From Clonostachys chloroleuca (Eukaryota > Ascomycota > Sordariomycetes > Hypocreales > Bionectriaceae), in the NCBI GenBank assembly GCA_037952775.1, contig JBANAY010000003.1, forward strand, positions 19,034,001 to 19,098,000: a stretch of DNA of 64,000 nt. The letters are read 5' to 3'. Below the pieces are notes generated by a model. That model searched no databases and was not told the DNA's origin. It saw nothing but the letters and a program-made list of their open reading frames with translations. A program made the position numbers and the translations under genes. Every line of letters starts with the position of its first letter. Position 1 is the stretch's first letter. Of the stretch, positions 10,158 to 21,956 are shown in pieces.

Positions 10158-13100
10158 AGTTGAGCGAGGCTTTGGGTTGGAGTTAAGCCATGGTGTAATT
10201 GTTCCAGTACATGTATGTCATCTTCCATGTCCATGTAGTATGTGTTTGGGGGTATGTCTTCGAGGGAATGGGTTAAACCTCCCTAGAACTTTCGTCGGAG
10301 AATTTCCTAGTCCTTATCATCCCCATCAATAATACAACGCAATGTTGCGGGAAAACATTCTTTAGAGGTCTTGAAACTGCGCAAACCTGACTCGAGTCTA
10401 CTTCGAGTCAAATAATATGTTCTAGAACACTGGGACATGATGCGGTACAGACGTCTCATCTCTTTATCCCCGTGCATCCTTCCCTTCAAATACCACGAGG
10501 CACTAAGCTTGGACCATGATACGGGATCTCAGGGTATCTCCCGAGCTTCTTTGGCGCTGATATACTAAAGCGAGCTTTGGAGCCGCATTGATACCGGGAA
10601 CCATAGGAATGAAGCCTACATGAACCACCTAGACAGTGCACACTACTAGGTTATCACCCTTGCCTAGATGCCCACGAACAACGCTAGGCAGCCAGACCGA
10701 GTGCTACCTCGCATGCCTGTCATTCTGTAGTTTTGCATGGGACCTTGTTTGGGCGAACAACCTCAGGTTCAGCGGAATACTCTCCGGGGATTTTGTTCCG
10801 GTCACCTGGAAAATACAGGTCACAAAACGTATCCCTGCGACCGGCTCTCCTGCAATATCTTCTACGAATCAAGTATGAGTGTCATTTGTCCCACCCGCGC
10901 TCTTTATGTGATGTGTTTTCTTGTATTGGCTCCGTGGAACGGAGAGTGTCTTACCGAAGTCAAGTAATTGGCCCTGCGTTGTAGCAACACCTTGAGCTTT
11001 GGACCAATGGCTATAGGCAAACCTGGGTACAGCCAAGAAATTGATTTCGTTTGATAGTTAGGTGAAAAAGATATGCTGCAGAAGTGGTATTCACGTCCAT
11101 CCACACTAATGGTTTCAGTCGTGAGCATTCTGATAGAACACGTGGGACCAAAACCGTCCAACAAGGCTCTCCGCTTTGTATCATCCCTCGGAAGGGAAAA
11201 CGGAGTCTTCGGATTGAGCTTGGGCAGCTAGCCAGGTTCATGGCCATGAGTTTTTGAGTTTGCATAGTTTCATTACGTCGATGTCTCCTGCGCCGGAAGA
11301 GCAACAGGTGGGGTCTAAACCCACAGTATCTCGAAAAACAAACGACGTCAGACTATTGACGCTCAGACTTGTTGATGAGTCGTGATGATAACATGATTTG
11401 CACGATTTTACCAGATCTGTCAGTTGGATCACATCCAACATCTTATGCCGCAGGGTAGACCGCTTTGCTTCAAGGATATTCCCCCAGGCACCAGTGAGAA
11501 AATAAGGGGAACCCTGATTTCATTATCAAACGGCTCTTAAGGGCTAAGGGTCTTCGCCCCTCCTCGATTGAGGCCTAAGAGGGCCGCCGGTAGCCTATCA
11601 AGGCGGAGCTGTAAGCGAAGTAGACGCGTTCTAGGAACAATAAACATAACATGACGGTGGCGACATGATCGACTCCACTTCTTGAATACAGGCTATCGAC
11701 GTCTTCCAGCAAGCACAAGGAAGAGGGATAATAACGATGGGCCTATATAGATCTCCAGGCTATTATTATTGATTGGTATACGCAGGCTCGAGTATGTGGC
11801 CATGAGGGCAAGCAGGCATACATGTGCATATGTACCAGTACATGCTGCACAACACCAAGCGCCTACCGCAAAGTACATGGTCCAGCAGCACGATGCAGGA
11901 CGAATGCAAGGTTTCCCCACATTACTGCCACGGAGGACGTCGGTTGCGTGCAATCATTGCGTGCCAACTCAGTGGTCAGACGCCGGTTTGGGAGTGATGC
12001 AAGGACGAGGAGGAACCAGCGTCTTTGCCAACCAACTGAGGCAGAGGAGACCCGATGTTCGCAATCGGCCAACCAGTTCGTGGCCGCTGAGAAACATGCG
12101 TTCCCCTTCAATTTGCCCCCCCCCCCCCCCCCCCTTTTTTGCCGCCGAGAGTTCTGCATATGCGTCTCTGCGTCCTGCATGCTTGACCGCCAGAGTGGCC
12201 TGCAGAGCTAGGCGCGGGTGTCACAGCTCATTGCGGCTCACCGAGCTCACCGCTGCATGAGGGTTTCCACATGGCAGCCGCTAGTCGCGAGATAGACCAG
12301 GCACATCGACCTTCAGCTCCAGTTGATGGCGAGTTCCCGCCCCGGCAAAGGGGTAAAAACCCGGGTTTAGTGTGCATGGGGTAGGTTTGTAGCCCTCGGG
12401 CTGGCGTAGGGATCATCAGGGCGAGCGCAGACATCGATGCGATGGCCCGCGATGGGTCGCCGTTTGATCACGACCGTCCTGCGACCGCCTTGGGTCTCGA
12501 GCAAGGCTGTGCTGCTTGCTTGTTCCACCAGCCGCGTCCCATCGCTTTCCTGATGCCCTCCTACCCTATAGATTACCGCCGACGACGTGCGGCCTTCCGG
12601 CAGTGGAACTGGCTGGTGAGCTCAACTAATTTACTGATGTTTATGCTTCTCTTCGATACGCTTTCTAAATTCGTAATCGCGGACTGCTATGTCCGACATC
12701 TGGTCAGTGTGTTGCTAGGGCATTGAGGTCCGTTTGGGTTGGGTGAGTGTTATTCTTACCACACTCGGCAGACAGTAGTTGGGACGGCATTGTTCGGTTA
12801 GTGATGTTGAATGAGTCTCATTTCCCCAGCGGCTCTTTATTTCTCATTATGGATGGAGGTCACGGAGAGAGCAGTTCCTGCCCAGCAAGGAAGTCGTATG
12901 GTTCAGGATCCAGCGCATGTCTCACTTCGAGGTTCTATCACAGACATTGTACGACTTGGTGACGGCATCATCGATTGGACAATTCAGTAGCGGCTTGATT
13001 GCTCTGGCCAATCGATAAGGAAGGGGAGGTATCCGATGAACGAGTGGTGCAGTGATCATACTAACGGGGGTGGCGCCGTTGGTGGAAAGACGGGAGAACC

Positions 13101-15819
13101 GTAGCATCAGGAGTCCAGGCGGCGGGGCCGCCCCAGATTGGCCAAGCGAAATGAATGCCATAGGCTGCCCCAAGCTGGGATGGAAGAAGGGGATGGGAAA
13201 AAATTTCAACGGTTGGCTCAATCGGCTGGGCGCCCGTCAGGAGGGAGGTGTGTTTGACATAGGGGTAGGGGCTTGGTAGGCAATTGGGTCCGATTGTCTC
13301 ATCTCATTTGGATGGTCCGGTTGGCTTTGTTGTTGTTTGTTGTTTTGATGATGCATTGAAGCCGTCGCCGAGCATCTACCCTCCATCTGGCTGAAGGATA
13401 ATCTGCTGCGGCGGCGCCGTTGCATAATCTAATCTATAATTAGGGTATCTTATGGGTGATGGGATAGTGATCTCCCTCATCCCACGAACGAAAAGGCAGG
13501 AGGGGGAAATTGACGTTACCTCCTCAGTGCCGAAATATTACTACAGCCTTGTTGTGGGTGACCTGAATAGACGCGATCCTGGCGCTCTGTTTGGTGCCGA
13601 AGGATGTCCCAAGGGACTGGCCTGATACTAGTCGTGCTCCATTTTGGGGACGGTTGCGCTCAGTGTACATATTCGGTCCCGTCTACTGGTGAGGCGTATG
13701 ATAATACTGAAGTACCTACACAGAGGTACCTCCTATTTGTTGTCTTCAAAATTTGGCTTGCCTTGGCTTCTAGCCTTCAGCTGTCGGCTCCTCGTATTAT
13801 AGAGACAGTATCGGATCTGACCTGGTTTACTTGCGTGGGCCTTCTCGCCCGACTGACTTAGACAATGGCTCGTGTAGCCTTAGCATCGTACACGGACGCT
13901 CAAGCGCCTGCCAATGAGTGCCGCATGGCCCATGGGAGAGGAAGAAGAAGCCAGGGCAAGGCTGCTAGCAGAGTCGATCGACAAGTGGTGCTGTGGATTG
14001 CTTGCTGCGATAATGGATGTCAGATAGAGGAGTTGGGCCCCCAAAGGACCCAGGCTGGACCCTGGCGCATGTCTGTGCTGGCAGATGCAAAGGGCTTTGG
14101 TTCTGAGGGCTGGGTTGGCTGGCCTTGAGTCCCTGGGAGTCCCTGACGTGTTGATGTTAGTGGGCCGCGCTTTCTTCCCGAGGGGGTACGTGCCGCCCAA
14201 AAAGACCGGTACCCCAGTCCGATGTACCACGACATCTGCGATGCTGCACCGCACGCATCGCCCAAGGAATGGCGCATGCATGCTGGCTGGGGGTAGCGAC
14301 ACGAGCTGTACAGGTACTTGGCGCCACCCGGCGCAGTTAGTACCTCGATTCAGAGGCAAGCACGATCAATAAGGAGTAACAGTACTAAGACGTAGTGTGT
14401 AGATACGGAACGGCCAGCTAGCACGCTTAGGTAGGCACGCGCCTCCACACCAGCAGTAGTCACTCAGATGGAGGTGCAATTGATCTGGATTGAAGACGAT
14501 GAGATCCTAGGATGCGTAGGTTGCCCGTCAACGCCCCGAGTAAACAAACTTTAAGACAATCCTCCCCGAGAGTGAGTTTGAAGCCAAAACTATGGCCAGT
14601 CCGGACTGCGACGGGAGGCTGTCTCGAAACGGAATGGAAGGTCGATGTCTTGAGTGGGAGGACGACTTGGAAAGGTTCCTTCGTGCCTGCCGGACAGGGG
14701 GTCACACAGACGCGACTTCTCGTGTGGCCCTTGCCCAAACAGGCAATTTGGGTGTAAACAAATGCGTCACCCACGGACCACCTCAGGCGCGACTGTGGGT
14801 GGTGCCCAAGAAATTACAGAAGTGGCCTGGCGCATGGTCTCTAAATTGTGTGTTAGAGTGAGTGGGGACAAGGTGATTCGCCTCCTGTCTTTGACTTGTC
14901 TCTCATGGCCTTCTTGTCCTCACGTCCCCAAAATCCACGACTGTCGTCACTTGCTCCCACTTTTGCCAACTTTCCCTTCTCCATTCCTCCGCCAGGTTAC
15001 GACTTCCGCCGCTAGCCCGCTCCTGCCCGTGACTGATTGATTCACTTCTCAAGGAGTCGACCTAGACAACTCAGCCGATCCACGCCATGCTGTGAGGGGT
15101 GTTCGCCATCGCCAGAAGACGCTGTGACGAGGAGAGAGCGAGACGGCGGCCGATCATTGCTTCTGTCCACGTGAAGCTGGGGGATTTGGGTTGAGAATAG
15201 AGGTACGGATAGACAACATCGGCATACACCTACCTTGGGGAAGACATTCCCCAAACATTTCCCCTCGCGCCATGCCTTGAATTTCATTTCAGTTGTTCCT
15301 TAGTCCCAGCTTGTTCGGCAGCCACATAGCACATACGTATTTCGAGAAAGACCCTTTTTGCTCTGGAGTTCCCGCACCACCTTGCGCCCCCTCTTCACTG
15401 CCACATCATTCATGTTTGACGGCGACGAGTCGACGGTCACCCGCGACTGCCTGCTAAAGACTGGACCCTGATCTACCAGGGTTCCTTGGCGACACAACAT
15501 TTGTGGTTGGGCGCTTCACTTGGGCGTTGGTCGAGCTTCTTAACCAACAATATCCCTACAACTTTTTGACATTCCCTCCTTCTACCAACCTCCCCCTCTC
15601 CTCTGTGCTATACATCGCGCTGCACCTCGCCTTTCCACTTACACTTCCCGCCCCCCTTTGAATTTATGGGCCTGATTTATCCCAAACAACCAATATATCT
15701 AACGTCAGAACCAAAATATTAGCTCCAACACGCGGCATTCCACAGCGGCAACGGCGTTCTCTGCCGCGATATTCCAAAGGGACGGTCATTGCATTCCAAG
15801 TATTTCGCTTCGCCGCGCT
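10158..15819. other. 5.7-kb gene-free region
   Basis: I find no supportable coding region on either strand. The open frames are short, antisense-overlapping and lack family-like content. It includes a C19T6 homopolymer tract (12116-12140). From about 15540 it has pyrimidine-rich stretches (CCTCCCCCTCTCCTC type) typical of fungal promoters and leaders, immediately before the Wee1-type kinase. Some of it may be a long 5' untranslated region or a non-coding transcript. Confidence 0.55.
12116..12140 (+). repeat. homopolymer tract C19T6
   Basis: Nineteen consecutive C followed by six T. The true length is uncertain given the C-run errors seen in nearby genes. Confidence 0.8.
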
Positions 15820-18800
15820 ATGTCTTTCTCAAACAGTGGTGGGGGCACACTGGCCTTACCTTCTCCTACACACGCTCATCAGATCGATGTGACTTCTGCC
15901 GTATGCAATCTGAGGCGCTCCATTTCACGATCCCCGACCAAGTTTTTGTCACGAACACACTCTCACACCACCGAGGGCTCTCGGCCGGTATCTCCTCAGT
16001 CACCCTCTTGCCGACGAATTCGCTCAACACCTTTGACACAGGGTCATTTCCCTTCACTGACACAGTCCGCGCCACCAGCCTCAGGCGCAGCCGGGGATTC
16101 AGGCCTTCAGCCATCATTGTGTTTTACTCCTCTACGACCTGGTTCTAGACTCTCGCTGCGGTCGGCTAAGTCTGTCAAAACAGCCTCGCCGTCCCGACTT
16201 GCACGAGCACGAGTATCACCCAAGACCCCTGAGACGGGCGCTCACTACTTCGCCAGACGCGGTAAATACTGCGCAGCAAGGGTTCTCCTATTTCCCCAAT
16301 ATCGACAGCCCAATGGGACAGGAGAATAGCCCCAAGAACTCTTCCCGCAGCCCGATCTCGCGCCGCAACCCAGAAAAGACAACCCGACATAGCCTTCATT
16401 TGGACGTAACGGGCGCTTCACAAACAGCCTTCTTGAAAGCCCTTGACTCGAAGATTGACGCTGTTATTTCAACCGGTACCTTGAAGCGAAGTGATGCGAC
16501 CATGAATCTCGACCAACCAAACCAAGGAAGCCCGATGCCTAAACGGCGAAGTCTTCATGGTATCTCCAACTTGATCGCCCCTGGAAGTGAGGATTTGAAT
16601 GTTTTTGGACCTGTCACAACGACACCTGGCGAGACATTTGATATCCACGAGGATATGCGAACCGAGCAAGAACCAAGCAACTTGGAAGGGCTGTCCATCT
16701 TCCAGCCACGTGAACCTGTCTCTTCACCATTGTCGAATATGCCTAAAAGAAGCTCTTCACTTCGCAAGTCGACATTGCAGCAGAGGTATGGTGAAAAGGG
16801 CTCATTGGGTCGACGAAATGGAGAGCGCCAGCTTGCTCAGATGGGTAGCCCTGACTTGTCTACTCCTCCAAGACTTCGACCCCGACTTTCGACAGAGCAT
16901 TTCAACCCACCATCGGCTACTCGTGATAGCCCGTTCTCAGGAACCCCGTCGTTCTTCAACCCCTCAACTGAAAGCAAGCCACTTCACCAGCCGCATCCTC
17001 TGTCCAAGACTCTCTCTACCTCATCTTCTGGGAACAGCCTGGCTGAAGAACAGTCTTTCTTTGCGCCTGCACGACCTGTTGTGACAGAAAAGGCTAAACC
17101 ACACCCATTTTCACGATCTTTGCCTCTCAACGCAACTCGTCCTACCGGCCGATTTCCGCAGGACCCTACCTCCGAGGTAACATCGACTCCGGCACAAAAC
17201 AATCAGCTGTGGCTCGGTGCCTTTAACTCCACTGGATTGATCTCCAAGGTCAACCGAAACCCTGAAGGTGACGGCGGAAGGAAGTTCGCACCACCTGACA
17301 CTCCGTGCAAGAAGCATTCGAATATCTTCGCTACTTTCCCACCGCCAATGGGTAGCGCTAGTGCCATGAAGAAGAAGAAGAAAGTGACCAATAATCGCAA
17401 TTCATTCGGTGGCCTTCCTTCTACTCCATTTAACTTCCCCCTAGCGATGAGCCAGATACGTTTGGTAACCCAAGCAAAGGGTTGTCAATCTTTCAGCGTG
17501 GCTCTGCCAATCGAAGCTCTCGCCGCGGAAACTTCCTCTTTATGCAGGACGCGGATGATTCCAACCCATTTGGAGATGGATTCAATGAGAGCAACCCGAT
17601 GGAGGGCGATGCTCCGCCGACCCCTACCAAGAACACTCTCACCCCGAGCCTCAGCAACCTCAGCGAGCATTCGAGTGAGCACTCGTTAGAGAGCCCTAGC
17701 GCCAAGCGCAATATTTTCTTGGCCCCGACCTCTGCCGTGCGACCTGCCCTCTTCCGAAACCCTACTTGTAAGTATGAACCCGAATGTGACTGAAACAAGT
17801 CAATTGTCGCAGTTTAGTTCCTTTCGGCCCCACCATGTTCCTTCTTTTCTTTTGTTGTTTCCTTGGTTGGAGCAGCGCGGACCGCTTCTGTTTAGTGTAC
17901 TTGGGCTAATGTTGGAGCAGCCGAATCAGTAGCAAGTGGGCGACGCACACCGCAAACGCCGCAAGAGAGTCTGCTGCCATTGGATACCAGTCGGCTGTCT
18001 CTTGCTGGTGAGGTATCCAGGGCCGAAACTGGGATGCCACCCCCTGTTACGCCTACCACTGGACGTGAGGACTTCAGGTCATCAACCAGTATTTTGGAAA
18101 CACCTGTGAACGGAAGAAACAGTAGCATTGATGTAGATGCTAGCCTTTTCTCGAGGTTCGATAAAGTGGAGCAGGTTGGTCGAGGCGAGTTTTCCACAGT
18201 CTATCGTGTCACCAAGTCTGCAAGGCTCGAAGACTCTTTCGACCTTGGCTCGACTACACCTCTACCTCGAAGCCCTGCCAAAGGTCAGGTATACGCTGTC
18301 AAGAAAAGCCGACACCCTTATACCGGATCTCGAGACCGAAACAACAAGCTCCGCGAGGCACATATTTTGCGCGCGTTGATGAACTCTGACCACGTGGTGC
18401 AATATATCGATGACTGGGAGCACCAGTTTCATTTCTACATCCAGACAGAGTTCTGTGAGGAGGGTAGCCTCGACAAGTTCCTGGGCAACGTTGGATTCGG
18501 AGGACGTCTGGATGATTTCCGGATCTTCAAGATCCTCCAGGATCTTTGCTTGGTGAGTCACGTCGAGCTATATTAGAAGATTGTCAATTACTGACCGTAA
18601 ATTAGGGTTTGAAAGAGATACACGATGCTGGATTCATGCATCTGGATATGAAGCCCGCAAATGTTCTCGTTACATTTGAGGGTTCTCTTAAGATTGGTGA
18701 TTTTGGTCTGGCACAGCCAATCGCCTCAACCGATCGCGTTGGAGGCGGCGTTGATATTGAGGGTGACCGTGAATACATGGCCCCCGAGATGCTCAAGGGA

Positions 18801-19286
18801 GGGGTTGGACCCTCTGCCGACATCTTCTCCCTGGGTCTCATGATTCTGGAGACTGCCGCCAATGTGGTTCTTCCCGATAATGGCCCTAGTTGGATAAGGC
18901 TGCGATCGGGCGACTTGTCTGAAGTGCCTAGCCTGACCTCGGTTCCTTCGAGTGAGGTCCAGCAAGACGCAAATAGCCTGCAGGGTGATGAGTTTATGGG
19001 TGGTGGCAGTCACCTCGGCTCTTACAAGCGTTCTGAACTGCAAAACGCACCAGACTTTATGGTCGATGCGGACAACTCAAGCTCGCTGGATTCTATTGTG
19101 CGCTGGATGACTGCCCAGGAGCCTTCAAACCGTCCACTTGTGGACCAAGTTTTGGACCTGGAGGGATTGCGATGGGTTTCTGAACGTCGCAGCGCACCTG
19201 CGACTGTTTTTGAAGGCCCTTGGGGGCCAGCTGAGATCATCCCAACCAAGGTCTCAGACGAAGATACCGAAATGACTGATGTCTAA
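15820..19286 (+). CDS. swe1: Wee1/Swe1-type mitosis inhibitor kinase (with two frame breaks)
   Basis: Kinase that delays mitosis by phosphorylating the inhibitory tyrosine of Cdk1. Exons are 15820-17767, 17921-18552 and 18606-19286, about 1086 codons. A long Ser/Pro-rich N-terminal region is followed by the kinase domain from about residue 730. Visible motifs are the glycine loop VGRGEFSTVYRV, VAIK-type lysine YAVKKSR, helix-C glutamate REAHIL, and catalytic loop FMHLDMKPANVLV. The last has HLD in place of HRD, a Wee1 hallmark. DFGLA and EGDREYMAPEML follow. The frame is interrupted twice: at C4 16226-16229 (one extra or two missing C) and at C5 17437-17441 (one missing C). Between them the reading frame is clearly coding (RRALTTSPDAV to STPFNFP), and beyond the second it resumes with SDEPDTFGNPSKGLSIFQRG. 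The net frame is restored. I read the breaks as sequence errors. Confidence 0.88.
17437..17441 (+). other. frame break at C5 run in the Wee1-type kinase
   Basis: Coding content switches frame exactly at this C5 run. A sixth C would join FNFP to PSDEPDTFG. The same pattern occurs in four other genes in the window. Confidence 0.75.
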
Positions 19287-20340
19287 TCAGTCTTGAGTAC
19301 ATGTGGATGTCAGATTTATCATCGCAACACCTGTCGGTATCTTTGGCTCTCACTATTAATTGTACAACAACCATTGGATGGATACATTTGGTATGAGATG
19401 CTGAAAATCTTATGAATGGATATGCCTGATAAGGAGCTTGGTTCCTTTGGCAAAAAAACAACATGGTTGATAGGCGTTGGAGATGTATCATTGCTATTCC
19501 TGTTTTTTTTTTTTTTTTTTCTCTGGCTTTTGTTTTGATTTTTTATTACACTGGGCGGCTCTATTTTGAAAGGACTTGGCTTTGTCCTAACGAACGCGAC
19601 ACAACGCGATTGACATTTGGGAGGGATTGGAGTTTACGGATCTAAAGGGATACAACCAAAGAGGTTGCCATGCAGAATCAATGTTCGTGTATTGGACCAG
19701 TGGAAGAAGCGCGAATAGGGCGAGAACATCGCTAACTGTGCTGTCGCATCTGGCTTCAGGACCAATACACATAAACGTCTTGTATTTATATAGAGCGACG
19801 GAAGCTAGGGGAGGATATTGGGCTGAGAAAGGATCTCAGAGGCGCCTGGATGGGAGGATGACTGTTACTGACGAATGATTCCCTGATGAGGAAATGGATG
19901 AATATGTTATGAACGGATATAGTTTATACCACAATGAGTGCGCTGCATCTTATCTCGTCTTTGAGACCAAGATGTTACAGTTTGCTGCATTGAGAGTTGC
20001 TCAGAGTCAGATACTGTACAGAGTATGAAGTAATGGATATAAAAAAAAGTTCAAATATCAGGCCGTGCTTGTTTTAAAAGTTGAATGTGTTGTAATAAGT
20101 AGGAGATGTGTAAATGAGCTGATCCATGCTGGACTGTCTGAAGCACCTGCCAACTTGGCTTAATAATAATATCCGCTGGCAATCAACGTCGATGCTTTAT
20201 CAACCCCTCCCCCTCAGTCGGTTATGCATCCTGCTACGCCTTAGATGGTGGTACGATAGATAACGCATTTCCTCTGTAGCGTCCTTTTTGACTGATTTAG
20301 TGCACAACTGCACCCCTTTGCACCACTCTATTTGAAAATC
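19287..20340. other. intergenic
   Basis: No gene is seen. It contains a T18 tract (19503-19520) in the 3' flank of the kinase. Confidence 0.5.
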
Positions 20341-21825
20341 ATGACCGGGATCAGACTCCAAGATGGCCAGTCCGGCCTGCCCTCACCGCAGAGCACGTCC
20401 TCCTTCTGGCACAGCGAACCCTCCAGTAAACTGCTCGGCCACCGGACAACCCCCAGCTGCCGGCCGAGGCCGACGTGGTCGTCGTGGGCAGCGGCATAAC
20501 CGGAACCTTTGCGGCGAGGGAGCTGGTGAGCCAGGGCAGAAGCGTGGTGCTGCTGGAGGCGAGGGAGGCATGCTGGGGAGCCACGGGAAGGGTAAGTTTT
20601 TGGTCTTTCTCCATTGTGAAGCGGATTCTACGGCATGTGTGTGTGGGTGTGTGGTTTGACTACCCTCGTGAACTGTTTGGAAAACTCACGTTTTGTTTCG
20701 TCTCTATAGAACGGAGGCCACTGCCAGCCGATGGTGTACCTGAGCAAGCCGGAGGTGGCGCGCTTCGAGCTGGACACCTACCACTTCCTGCGGAACATGG
20801 TTGAGTACAACAAGATCCCCTGCTCGTGGGCGACCGTTGGCGGCGTCCACGGCGTCACGTCTAGGGCGGCCTGGGACCTCGTCCTGCAGCGGGTCGCCTT
20901 CCTCCAGGCGTGGCACCCGGATCTGGCGACCGTCGTCCGGCTGGTGACCGACCCGGACGAGTTGAAGGGCCTGCGTGTAGCTGAGGGCGCGGTGGGCGCC
21001 GTCGTCCAGGCGTGCGCGGCAAAGTGCTGGCCCTACAAGCTCGTCGCGTGGGTCCTCGAGGGTCTGCTGGCCAGCCCGCTCTTCAACCTGCAGACGACGA
21101 CGAGCGTGCTGCACCTCCAGAGGCTGGAGACGAAGTGGATGGTGCACACAGACCGGGGCAACGTGACGGCCTCGCACGTCGTCCTGGCTACCAACGCCTA
21201 CACCTCTAGGCTGCTGCCTGCGCTGACGGGAATCATCAGGCCGGTGCGCGGTCAGGTTTGTGCACTCAAGCCCGTCGAGGGCGCGCCGCTGCTGGAGCAT
21301 AGCTATGTGTGGACGACGCAGCAGGAGGGGGATGCGGGGCAGAGTGACGACTACCTGATCCAGCGGGATAGCGGGGAGTTGATCCTCGGAGGTGAGCGCA
21401 TGGCTGCTCGTGATACTGGGGATGGCATCTGGCGAGATGACGAGGTTGACCCGGTGGTTGGGCGACGGCTCCGAGAGGCGCTGAACTTGTCTCTTACTGA
21501 GTTTCCTCCGAAGCTGGAGGCGGGCTATGAGTGGACGGGGATCATGGGGTACTCTGCTGATACTCAGCCGTGGATTGGCAGGGTGCCTGAGAGTCTAGGA
21601 GGAGGAGACGGGCTATGGATTAGTGCTGGATATACGGGACATGGGATGCCCGTGGCAGCCCGTGGAGGAATTGTGGTTGCGGAGGGCATTTTGGGAAGGA
21701 AGGGTATTGAGATTCCTCAGCAATGGGAACCGAGCCTGGATAGGCTTGAGAAGGCGAGGTTGTTGAAGATGCCAGAAACACTCGAGGAGGAGTTGAGCGA
21801 GCTGGTGAAGACTCAAGTTCAGTAA
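20341..21825 (+). CDS. FAD-dependent oxidoreductase, DAO family (one frame break)
   Basis: Predicted flavoenzyme oxidising an amine or amino acid. Exons are 20341-20591 and 20710-21825. With one base added at the C5 run 20450-20454 the CDS is exactly 455 codons. The start reads MTGIRLQDGQSGLPSP and SSFWHSEPSSKLLGHRTT, which precede the FAD-binding motif in this family. Then comes the Rossmann dinucleotide fold VVVVGSGITGTFAARELVSQ and GATGRNGGHCQP across the intron. The C-terminal ISAGYTGHGMPVAARGG is the second FAD contact. It resembles gamma-glutamylputrescine or D-amino-acid oxidase-like proteins common in fungi; the substrate is unknown. The sequence is clearly more GC-rich than the kinase upstream. 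It is convergent with the CoA ligase, only 131 bases from its stop. Confidence 0.85.
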
Positions 21826-21956
21826 AAACAAGCTGGTTGTTATCCAACTGAAACGCTCAAGTAGGTAGTGTATAGATTAGGAAATGCTGTTCTTCCATCA
21901 AAGCACATTCGAACTACCGTCCCTCTGGTAACGTCATTTGAAATCAAGCCTTTGAA

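Noticed and set aside
11769..12260. 163-codon frame across the C19 tract
   Set aside because: Contains a poly-Pro run only because of the C tract; three overlapping frames are equally open and none resembles a protein.
16210..16309. possible intron (GTATCA...ACAG) to explain the first Wee1 frame change
   Set aside because: It would remove coding-like sequence (RRALTTSPDAVN and on) and uses a weak donor; an indel at C4 16226-16229 explains the data better.
20704..21300. 198-codon minus-strand frame
   Set aside because: Antisense of the FAD oxidoreductase, rich in Arg/Gln/Val from codon bias, no family signature.
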